5,666 nucleotides of DNA from CAZYJD01 sp964647785 (lineage in GTDB: Bacteria > Bacteroidota > Bacteroidia > NS11-12g > UBA9320): positions 1 to 5,666 of the forward strand of contig CAZYJD010000113.1 in assembly GCA_964647785.1 (NCBI GenBank). The letters run 5' to 3'. The position numbers and the translations under genes are program-made. Positions 1 through 5,666 of the stretch are shown one piece after another. Each line of letters opens with the position of its first letter. Position 1 is the stretch's first letter. Under the pieces are notes generated by a model. The model saw only the letters and a list, made by a program, of their open reading frames with translations, searched no databases and had not been told where the DNA came from.

Positions 1-1628
1 GCGGCCTCGACCGTGATTATGCATTCCAATGGAGCCAGGGGGTGGAAGATCTTCCGACTTTCATCATCCCCAACTTTGCCGGTGGTGGTTCCAGTACCTA
101 CTTTGGGACCAAAAGTGAAACTTATGAGGCTCTGAAGAAACAAGGCAATCCGCAAGCAAGACAAATCGCAGAGCAGTATCCCTTGGCTTACTGGGGCTCT
201 TTGCCTTTTACCAGTGGTCCTGAGTATTACGGGGCCATTGTCATGTTTCTGTTTTGCATGGGATTCTTTCTCATGAAAGGCAAAGAGAAATGGGTTTTCC
301 TTGTACTCTTTGTGCTTTCCCTCTTCATGTCGCTGGGTAAAAACTTTGGGCTGCTCAACAACTTCCTTTTCGACTATCTGCCCTTGTACAATAAATTCCG
401 ATCAGTGAACATGTCACTGGTCATCGCTCAAATCGTTGCACCGCTGTTTGCCTTTATTAGTTTGAATGAACTTTTTAAGAAGCACCACAAAAAAGAAGCG
501 GTCAAAAACGCTCTTTTAAAGGCTTTCTACATTTCAGGGGGCTTTTGCGTGTTCATTCTATTAACTGCAGGCATGTATGACCCAAGCAGTTCAAATGACC
601 AGCAACTTGGCAGTTTAGTAGATGCCGTTAAATCAGACCGAATTAAGCTGATCCGCATTGATGCTTTCCGTTCTTTGGTTTTCATTAGCTTGGCATTTGG
701 CTCTTTTTGGTTTTGGCTCCAGGGCAAGATAAAAGATACGGCTGTATTTTGGCTGGTAGCACTTGCTGCAGTGATTGATATATGGTCGGTAGATAAGCGC
801 TATTTGAATAACGATAATTTTGTCAAAACCCAATCGTATGAACAGGCATTCCAACCCACTGAAGCTGATCTTCAAATCCTTCAGGACAGCTCAAATTTCA
901 GGGTGTTTGACGGCACTGTGAATGCTTTCAACAATGCTCGCGTATGCTATTTCCACCGATCCGTAGGCGGGTATCACGCTGCCAAGCTGCGCCGCTTTCA
1001 GGATGTGATCGAATTCCACATCATGAAAAACAACATGCGCATCATGAATATGCTGAATGCCAAATACATCATCCAGCAAGCAGGCGAAAATGGACCCGTT
1101 GTGGCCAACCCCAACCCCAATGCGCTTGGAAATGCTTGGTTCGTCAATGAATTTAAAATGGTGAACAATGCCGATGAGGAAATCCTCGCGCTGAATGATT
1201 TCAATCCGGCCACTGAAGCCATCGTCGATAAGCGCTATGCCGATCAAATTGGGGATTTGACCATTCAGCAAGATTCAAATGCATCCATTGAACTGACTCA
1301 TTTCTCACCCGATACCCTTCGCTACCGATATAGGGCAAATACAGATCAACTGGCCGTTTTCTCTGAAATCTATTACAATTCAGGCAAAGGCTGGCAGGCT
1401 TACATCAATGGTGAGAAAGCTGAACATTTCCGTTGCAACTACATTTTGCGAGGCATGAAACTTCCCGCAGGAGAAGCTGAGATTACCTTCATCTTTGAAC
1501 CTGCGAGCTATGCCATGGGAACCAAAATTGCCGGTATTTCCAGCATTGCCGTTATTATTTTACTTGCATCAGGTATTGCATGGAGTCTGCTTAATTTGTT
1601 GCGCGGAAAAGAGGCTGAAAAAGAATGA
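1..1628 (+). CDS. YfhO-family multi-pass membrane protein (putative GT-C-type glycosyltransferase), 5' end outside window
   Basis: The reading frame is open from base 3, so the GTG at 42 is internal and the true start lies upstream. 541 residues are visible; the family is usually around 800 or more, so roughly the last two thirds are present. Counting from base 3: an extracytoplasmic segment with DYAFQWSQGVEDLPTFIIPN and GGGS (residues 5-33), typical of YfhO proteins; hydrophobic helices near 75-91, 97-111, 138-158, 175-191, 221-240 and 247-261; the family motif LYNKFRSVNM near 128-137; a long soluble domain (about 265-505) ending in the hallmark YYNSGKGWQAYINGE...NYILRGMKLPAGE; and a last helix at about 510-532 before a charged tail. 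B. subtilis YfhO takes part in glycosylating lipoteichoic acid with a lipid-linked sugar. Bacteroidota lack that polymer, so the substrate here is unknown. The N-terminal loop expected to hold the catalytic acidic residues is outside the window. The stop overlaps the holB start. Family assignment is strong; the enzymatic role is inference. Confidence 0.88.
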   Translation, partial: GLDRDYAFQWSQGVEDLPTFIIPNFAGGGSSTYFGTKSETYEALKKQGNPQARQIAEQYPLAYWGSLPFTSGPEYYGAIVMFLFCMGFFLMKGKEKWVFLVLFVLSLFMSLGKNFGLLNNFLFDYLPLYNKFRSVNMSLVIAQIVAPLFAFISLNELFKKHHKKEAVKNALLKAFYISGGFCVFILLTAGMYDPSSSNDQQLGSLVDAVKSDRIKLIRIDAFRSLVFISLAFGSFWFWLQGKIKDTAVFWLVALAAVIDIWSVDKRYLNNDNFVKTQSYEQAFQPTEADLQILQDSSNFRVFDGTVNAFNNARVCYFHRSVGGYHAAKLRRFQDVIEFHIMKNNMRIMNMLNAKYIIQQAGENGPVVANPNPNALGNAWFVNEFKMVNNADEEILALNDFNPATEAIVDKRYADQIGDLTIQQDSNASIELTHFSPDTLRYRYRANTDQLAVFSEIYYNSGKGWQAYINGEKAEHFRCNYILRGMKLPAGEAEITFIFEPASYAMGTKIAGISSIAVIILLASGIAWSLLNLLRGKEAEKE

Positions 1629-2752
1629 TTCAACTCAGTTCATCCATCGCCTCTAAACTGAAGCAGCTGACGCAAATGCACCACGACCAGCGTTTGCCTC
1701 ACGCATTGCTTTTTCAAACGGAAGAGGGTGGTGCAGGATTGCCCCTGGCACTCGAACTGGCCCGATTCATCCACTGCACTTCTGCTGTTAAAACCAATGA
1801 AGCCTGTGGTGAATGTGCCTCCTGCCACAAATACCGTCAACTGGTGCACCCAGACCTCTATCTTACCTTCCCGGTTATCGGAGCCAAAGAAGAGTCTGAC
1901 ATGCACTTGGAAGGCTTCAGAAAGGCAATTGCCACCATGCCCTATATGGACGTGAACAGCTGGCTGGAAATGGAGTTCGGAGATGAAAACAAACAGGGGA
2001 ACATCAACCGGGCTGAAAGTCGCAGAATCATCACCCGACTGGGACTAAAACCCTTTGAAAGCGATACAAAAATTCAACTCATCTGGATGCCTGAACTTTT
2101 GGGCGATGTAGGCAATGCCCTTCTTAAAATCATTGAAGAACCCCCGCATAAAACGTTCTTTTTACTGGTTTGCAACCAAACCGACCGCATTTTAGGCACC
2201 ATTCTTTCTCGCACCCAAAAAATCATCGTACCTGCGATCCCTGCGGATGAAATAAAAGATGTGTTGGTACAGAACAACTGCCCCGAAGATCAAGCTGAAC
2301 AAATTGCCTTCTTGTGCCAGGGCAATATGCATCGTGCTTTGGGCATGGTTGCCGAGAACCATGAAGATTACACCGGGCTGATTCGAGATTGGATGCGAAG
2401 CTGCTATGCCCTGAACACCGCAGGTATACAAGCATGGGTGAATCAAACGGCGGGCATGGGTCGCGAAAAACTCAAGAACCTTTTGGGGCATGGATTGCAG
2501 ATTTTTAGAGAAAGTCTGAGAATACTGAGCATCCCCAATTATCAGCCTCGGATTAATGCTGAACACCGCGATTTTGTACTCAAATTCAGCAATACGCTGG
2601 ATTCTCAGGTGGTGGAAGCCATCTATCGAGACATCAATCAGGCCATCTATCATATTGAGAGAAATGCCAATGCCAAAATATGCTTGCTTGAGCTATCTTT
2701 GAGCATTAAAAATCACTTTAGAACAAAACAATTGAGCCGAAAGGCCTCATAA
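1625..2752 (+). CDS. holB: DNA polymerase III subunit delta' (clamp-loader subunit HolB)
   Basis: 375 residues, close to the usual family length. Delta' is part of the clamp-loader complex that opens the sliding clamp and places it on primed DNA. The N-terminal AAA+ fold begins with RLPHALLFQ (23-31). The P-loop position reads GGAGLPLA (35-42) and lacks the Lys-Thr/Ser of a working Walker A, as expected for delta', which does not hydrolyse ATP. Four cysteines, C51, C61, C64 and C67, match the zinc-module spacing of E. coli delta' and are followed by the family motif LVHPDL (73-78). ALLKIIEEPPHKTFFLL (165-181) and TILSRTQKI (192-200), which includes the SR arginine finger (SRT rather than SRC), are the clamp-loader signatures. 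The C-terminal part (about 205-365) is helical, fitting the lid and collar domains. The ATG shares an ATGA with the preceding gene, suggesting translational coupling, and ricT follows after 9 bases. DnaX (tau/gamma) is the main alternative, but the dead P-loop and the lack of a long C-terminal extension favour HolB. Confidence 0.95.
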   Translation: MIQLSSSIASKLKQLTQMHHDQRLPHALLFQTEEGGAGLPLALELARFIHCTSAVKTNEACGECASCHKYRQLVHPDLYLTFPVIGAKEESDMHLEGFRKAIATMPYMDVNSWLEMEFGDENKQGNINRAESRRIITRLGLKPFESDTKIQLIWMPELLGDVGNALLKIIEEPPHKTFFLLVCNQTDRILGTILSRTQKIIVPAIPADEIKDVLVQNNCPEDQAEQIAFLCQGNMHRALGMVAENHEDYTGLIRDWMRSCYALNTAGIQAWVNQTAGMGREKLKNLLGHGLQIFRESLRILSIPNYQPRINAEHRDFVLKFSNTLDSQVVEAIYRDINQAIYHIERNANAKICLLELSLSIKNHFRTKQLSRKAS

Positions 2753-2761
2753 ATATTTGCC

Positions 2762-4051
2762 ATGGGATGTGGAAATTGTGGAAGCGGGGGATGCAGCCCC
2801 GCCGGATGTAAAAATAACGGAGGATGCAGCACCGGAGGCTGCAATAAATTGAATGCCTATGATTGGTTGGGACATATGGTGCTCCCAGAAGACCACGTGC
2901 CTTTCAACATCATTGAAATACGCTTCAAAGGGAGTAGAAAAGAATTCTTCCGAAATACAGAAATGCTGGAACTCTACACCGGAGATCCGGTGGTGGTGGA
3001 ATCTGACCTGGGCCACGACCTGGGTCATGTTTCCCTGAGCGGCGAACTGGTTCGGCTGCAACTGAAGAAATATGGCGTAGAGGAGGACAACCCCCAAATG
3101 CGTAAAATCTACCGCAAAGCTTCAGAAAATGACCTCGAACGCTACAACGAGTTCAAAGAAAAAGAAGCGTCCACCTTGGAAAGAGCACGAACCATTGCCA
3201 TGTCCATGAAACTTGAAATGAAAATCAGCGACATCGAATTTCAGGGCGATGGAAGGAAAGTGATTTTCTTTTATACTTCTGAAGGCAGGGTGGATTTCAG
3301 GGAGCTGATTAAACGCTATGCATCTGAATTCAAAACCCGCATTGAAATGCGCCAAATCAGCTATCGTGAAGAGGCTTCCCGTTTGGGAGGCATTGGCTCT
3401 TGTGGGCGTGAATTGTGCTGCTCAACCTGGTTAACCGACTACAAGGTGGTGAGCATGTCGGCTGCCAAAACACAAAACCTCTCCATCAATATGCTCAAAC
3501 TTTCCGGGCAGTGCGGAAGATTGAAATGCTGCCTGAATTATGAGCTTGACACTTACAGTGAAGCCTTGAGAGAATTCCCAAATCTTGAAAAATTAAGATT
3601 AGAAACCGCTGCCGGCCTTGCCAGACCACAAAAAATCGATATCCTCAAGCGCATGCTTTGGTTGAGTTACGACGGCTCATCCGACTGGCACGCCATTGGT
3701 TTGGATCGGGCATTGGAAGTGCTTGAGATGAACAAAAAAGGGCAAAAACCTGACACCCTTATTGAAAAACAAGCCATGGCCGATATTAGCAGTTTGCCTT
3801 CAGATGGAGGTGATCTCCTGGAAGAAGATTTCATCGAACGCATCGAAGAAAAGAAGCGAAACGAAAGGCGGCAGAAAAGACGCAAAGGAGGCGGCAAAAA
3901 ACCGAACCAACAGCCAAAAGCAGAAACCGGCAATGTTGAAAACAAAGCCCGACCTAACAAGGGCGGAGGCAGAAACAAACGGTCCGGAGGAAACAGAAAA
4001 GGTCGCCGACCCGGTAACAACCCGAAAGACAGCGGCGGTCCTAAGAACTGA
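2762..4051 (+). CDS. ricT: RicT/YaaT-like PSP1-domain iron-sulfur regulatory protein
   Basis: 429 residues, much longer than B. subtilis RicT (YaaT, about 275) because of extensions at both ends. In Bacillus, RicT forms a complex with RicA and RicF that carries [4Fe-4S] clusters and directs RNase Y-dependent mRNA maturation, affecting sporulation, competence and biofilm formation. Visible here: a Cys/Gly-rich leader (C3, C6, C11, C16, C22, C27) ending in GCNKL; a segment EIRFKGSRKEFFRN (52-65); the PSP1 C-terminal domain (about 125-199) containing GRVDFRELIKRYASEFKTRIEMRQI; then the strongly conserved core GIGSCGRELCCSTW (210-223), AKTQNLSIN (235-243) and SGQCGRLKCCLNYE (248-261), with cysteines 214, 219, 220, 251, 256 and 257. 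A basic, Gly/Asn-rich, probably disordered tail covers about 360-429. The ATG is 9 bases after holB and is the only start that keeps the Cys leader, so co-transcription is likely. From memory, holB-ricT pairing is common in Bacteroidota, often with gldH next; here the next gene is recR on the other strand. Identity is firm; the role in this phylum is inference. Confidence 0.93.
   Translation: MGCGNCGSGGCSPAGCKNNGGCSTGGCNKLNAYDWLGHMVLPEDHVPFNIIEIRFKGSRKEFFRNTEMLELYTGDPVVVESDLGHDLGHVSLSGELVRLQLKKYGVEEDNPQMRKIYRKASENDLERYNEFKEKEASTLERARTIAMSMKLEMKISDIEFQGDGRKVIFFYTSEGRVDFRELIKRYASEFKTRIEMRQISYREEASRLGGIGSCGRELCCSTWLTDYKVVSMSAAKTQNLSINMLKLSGQCGRLKCCLNYELDTYSEALREFPNLEKLRLETAAGLARPQKIDILKRMLWLSYDGSSDWHAIGLDRALEVLEMNKKGQKPDTLIEKQAMADISSLPSDGGDLLEEDFIERIEEKKRNERRQKRRKGGGKKPNQQPKAETGNVENKARPNKGGGRNKRSGGNRKGRRPGNNPKDSGGPKN
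3839..4048 (+). other. Low-complexity basic C-terminal tail coded at the end of ricT
   Basis: The last 70 or so codons of ricT encode a tail rich in Lys, Arg, Gly, Asn and Pro, beginning with IEEKKRNERRQKRRKGGG and continuing through GGGR and GGNRKGRR clusters. It has no hydrophobic core and no cysteine, and is probably disordered. The plus strand here is purine-rich, which accounts for the proline-rich open frame on the opposite strand. Such tails often bind nucleic acid electrostatically; that function is inferred from composition only. Confidence 0.8.
4041..4051. other. 11-base tail-to-tail overlap of ricT and recR
   Basis: The ricT stop (TGA, 4049-4051, plus strand) lies inside recR, and the recR stop (TAG read on the minus strand, 4041-4043) lies inside the last codons of ricT. 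Each gene therefore ends within the other's coding sequence. There is no intergenic DNA between the two converging transcription units, so any transcription end point must fall inside the opposing gene. Confidence 0.95.
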
Positions 4052-4646
4052 TTTCCGTACGCTTGGAAATACTCCTTCCGAGGGTCATCTCATCAGCATA
4101 TTCTAACTCCCCACCCACTGAAATTCCTGTGGATAAAGCAGATATGCGCCCCACCAGAGGTTTGAGCTTCTTCAACAAATAAAAGCTGGTAAACTCGCCT
4201 TCAACCGTTGGACTGAAAGCCATGATCACCTCGCGGGGATTTAAATTTCGTATGCGTTCCGGAAGAGAAGCAATGTTCAAATCCTCCGGGCCAATGCCAT
4301 CTACTGGAGAAATCACGCCCCCCACCACATGGTATAAACCTTGATATTGGGCTGTATTCTCCAAGGCAATTACATCCTGAAAATCTTTCACCACGCATAA
4401 CAATGCACGGTCGCGATTGGGAGAAGTACATATCTGGCAACGAGTTCCTTCGGATAAATTTCCACACTCTTCGCAAAAGCGAATCTCTGTTTTAAGCCGA
4501 TTCACAGCATCTGCCAGGGTTCGCACCTCCTCTTCGCTCTGCTTGAGTAAGTACAACGCCATGCGCAACGCCGTTTTTTTTCCTATGCCCGGAAACCGAC
4601 TCAGTTCATTCACAGCTCTTTCTATGGCCTTGTTGCTGAATTCCAT
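4041..4646 (-). CDS. recR: Recombination mediator protein RecR
   Basis: 201 residues, the normal RecR length. RecR works with RecO (and RecF) to load RecA onto SSB-coated single-stranded DNA in gap repair. Domains in order: helix-hairpin-helix ELSRFPGIGKKTALRMALYLL (14-34); a four-cysteine zinc site C58, C61, C70, C73 with normal spacing; a TOPRIM domain from LLCVVKDFQDVIALENT (82-98) through YHVVGGVISPVDGIGPEDLNI (105-125), with AFSPTVEGEFTSFYL further on; and the C-terminal signature GISVGGELEYADEMTLGRS (174-192). The TOPRIM position normally occupied by Glu (VVE) is Lys87 here (codon at 4386-4388), an unusual change; all other signatures are intact, so the gene looks functional. The ATG at 4644-4646 lies 31 bases after the racemase stop and gives a standard N-terminus; I see no clear Shine-Dalgarno sequence, which is normal for Bacteroidota. 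It is probably co-transcribed with the racemase gene. Its 3' end overlaps the end of ricT by 11 bases. Confidence 0.97.
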   Translation of the reverse strand: MEFSNKAIERAVNELSRFPGIGKKTALRMALYLLKQSEEEVRTLADAVNRLKTEIRFCEECGNLSEGTRCQICTSPNRDRALLCVVKDFQDVIALENTAQYQGLYHVVGGVISPVDGIGPEDLNIASLPERIRNLNPREVIMAFSPTVEGEFTSFYLLKKLKPLVGRISALSTGISVGGELEYADEMTLGRSISKRTEISS

Positions 4647-4677
4647 GAAGCCACAAATTTACTGCTTCTGAACTGCT

Positions 4678-5666
4678 TTACTCTTGCAAATAAACCCGCT
4701 TTACGCGGTCGCCTACTGCCGTTAGTATTTCATAAGGTATGGTGTTGGCCCATTTGGCCAGCTGTTCAATGGTGGGGTCATCGCCCCAAACCTCCACTTC
4801 GTCTTTCTCTTTCACCCCCTTAATTTCTGTAACATCGCACATGCACATATCCATGCATATACTGCCAACGATGGGTGCCCGATATCCGCCTATGCTCACA
4901 TAGCCCCGCTCCTCCCCAAAAGAACGAAAATAACCATCGGCATAGCCAATGGCCACCACCGCAATCAAACGATCATGGGTTGCTGCCCCTTTAGAACCAT
5001 ACCCAACGCCCTCTCCGGCTTTAACCTGCCTCAGCTGAACGATATAACTCTTTAACTTTAGTGCGGTCTGCAAGGCTTCCTGTATTTCTGCTCGTGGATC
5101 ATAACCATACAAGCCGATGCCCAGGCGGGCCATATTGAACAAGCCAGCGTCATTGTGGGCCAAAATACCTGCACTATTGGCCATGTGGTAAAGAGTATCG
5201 CGAGGAAGAATTGCCTCCAAGCCGTGCTTTATTTTCCTAAAATGCGAAAGTTGCAACTCACTGAACTCACGCTTGCTTGACTCGCTGGAAGCAAAATGGC
5301 TGAACACACTCCTGACGTTAATTTCGGGGTATTGCTGAAGGATATCGCTGATCAGCTCAATGTCTTCAGCAACAAAACCCAGCCGATGCATGCCGGTGTC
5401 AAATTCCAAATGAATCCCTGCTCCGGGCCAACCTGCTTTTCTGATTTCCTGTGCAAAAGAGCGCAATAACGACAAGCTGTAAATTTCAGGTTCAAGTTCG
5501 TATTCCAACATCTGGTGAAACGCATCTTCGGTGGGGCTCATCACCATAATGGGTAGGCTGATGCCTTCTTGTCGCAAACTGATTCCCTCATCAGCATAGG
5601 CCACTGCTAAGTAGTCCACCCCCTCGTATTGCAGCATCCTCGCCACCCGATGACTCCCGCTTCCAT
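4678..5666 (-). CDS. alr: Alanine racemase (probably the C-terminal half of a bifunctional MurF-Alr protein), 5' end outside window
   Basis: PLP-dependent interconversion of L- and D-alanine in the cytoplasm, supplying D-Ala for peptidoglycan. The frame stays open to the right edge; the GTG at 5644-5646 is internal, since GSGSHR precedes it and the cut falls just after the expected VKAxxY, so the PLP-binding lysine is only a few codons outside. Counting the first complete codon (5662-5664) as residue 1: VDYLAVAYADEGISLR (16-31), FDTGMHRLGF (88-97), SHFA (122-125), MANSAG (161-166), NMARLGIGLYG (177-187, Arg180 near the PLP ring nitrogen), GVGYGS (219-224, Tyr222 equivalent to catalytic Tyr265 of the Geobacillus enzyme), AIGYADGY (238-245) and GSICMDMCMCDV (267-278). 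Glu87 occupies the place of the carbamylated Lys129 of the Geobacillus enzyme. The 'AYADEG' sequence type is the one I associate with Bacteroidota MurF-Alr fusions; the fusion cannot be seen here. recR follows after 31 bases, so the two are likely co-transcribed. Confidence 0.95.
   Translation of the reverse strand, partial: GSGSHRVARMLQYEGVDYLAVAYADEGISLRQEGISLPIMVMSPTEDAFHQMLEYELEPEIYSLSLLRSFAQEIRKAGWPGAGIHLEFDTGMHRLGFVAEDIELISDILQQYPEINVRSVFSHFASSESSKREFSELQLSHFRKIKHGLEAILPRDTLYHMANSAGILAHNDAGLFNMARLGIGLYGYDPRAEIQEALQTALKLKSYIVQLRQVKAGEGVGYGSKGAATHDRLIAVVAIGYADGYFRSFGEERGYVSIGGYRAPIVGSICMDMCMCDVTEIKGVKEKDEVEVWGDDPTIEQLAKWANTIPYEILTAVGDRVKRVYLQE

Noticed and set aside
42..44. GTG at 42 as the start of the YfhO-family gene
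   Set aside because: The frame is open back to the window edge, and the preceding residues (DYAFQWSQG) belong to a conserved family segment, so this codon is an internal valine.
891..1271. 126-codon open frame on the minus strand inside the YfhO-family gene
   Set aside because: Antisense to a conserved coding region, with no recognisable domain and no independent start signal; a shadow frame.
1727..1750. Missing Walker A lysine in HolB read as a damaged ATPase
   Set aside because: A degenerate P-loop is the normal state of delta' subunits, including that of E. coli, so this is not a defect.
2192..2653. 153-codon open frame on the minus strand inside holB
   Set aside because: It lies wholly antisense to a gene with clear clamp-loader motifs, and its translation shows no recognisable domain; it is best explained as a shadow of holB codon use.
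3667..4020. Proline-rich minus-strand open frame opposite the end of ricT
   Set aside because: Its composition follows directly from the purine-rich Lys/Arg/Gly tail codons on the plus strand, and it has no domain or start context of its own.
4051..4070. Possible hairpin ATTTCC / GGAAAT at the ricT-recR junction as a terminator
   Set aside because: Only six mostly AT pairs with an eight-base loop, no T-run after it, and it lies inside recR coding sequence.
4654..4661. TAAATTTG on the minus strand just upstream of recR, matching the Bacteroidota -7 promoter pattern TAnnTTTG
   Set aside because: The nearest upstream TTTG is 25 bases away, longer than the usual spacing, and the box sits only 7 bases before the ATG. 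In AT-rich spacer sequence a chance match is likely.
5644..5646. GTG at 5644-5646 as the start of the alanine racemase
   Set aside because: The upstream in-frame residues GSGSHR continue the conserved VKAxxYGSGS segment; starting here would remove the PLP-binding lysine.

Overview
The window comes from a chromosomal, housekeeping-type region of what is most likely a member of the Bacteroidota (flavobacterial or related lineage). Four things point there: a long YfhO-family membrane protein; a RicT/PSP1 protein with the cysteine/glycine-rich leader ending in GCNKL that I associate with Bacteroidota; an alanine racemase of the 'AYADEG' type that in this phylum usually forms the C-terminal half of a MurF-Alr fusion; and start codons without strong Shine-Dalgarno sequences. 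Genetic code and base composition look ordinary throughout. No RNA gene, mobile element, CRISPR array or long non-coding stretch is visible. The assignment rests on recalled family features, not on a search.

Layout. Bases 1-4051 hold three tightly packed plus-strand genes: the 3' two thirds of a YfhO-family membrane protein (open at the left edge), holB (DNA polymerase III delta', sharing an ATGA with the gene before it) and ricT (PSP1-domain iron-sulfur regulator, 9 bases after holB). Bases 4041-5666 hold two minus-strand genes, transcribed right to left: an alanine racemase open at the right edge, then recR after a 31-base gap. The two groups converge, and the ends of ricT and recR overlap by 11 bases, leaving no intergenic space for a conventional terminator.

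The genes serve different core processes: lipid-linked glycosyl transfer or envelope assembly (YfhO), clamp loading in replication (HolB), RNA processing or cell-fate regulation (RicT), recombinational repair (RecR) and D-alanine supply for peptidoglycan (Alr). They look like co-transcribed housekeeping genes rather than one pathway.

I found no new system. The points worth a second look are two substitutions at normally conserved sites (Glu to Lys in the RecR TOPRIM domain; Glu in place of the carbamylated Lys in Alr), the two-ended elaboration of RicT (six-Cys leader plus a basic disordered tail), and the overlapping convergent gene ends.
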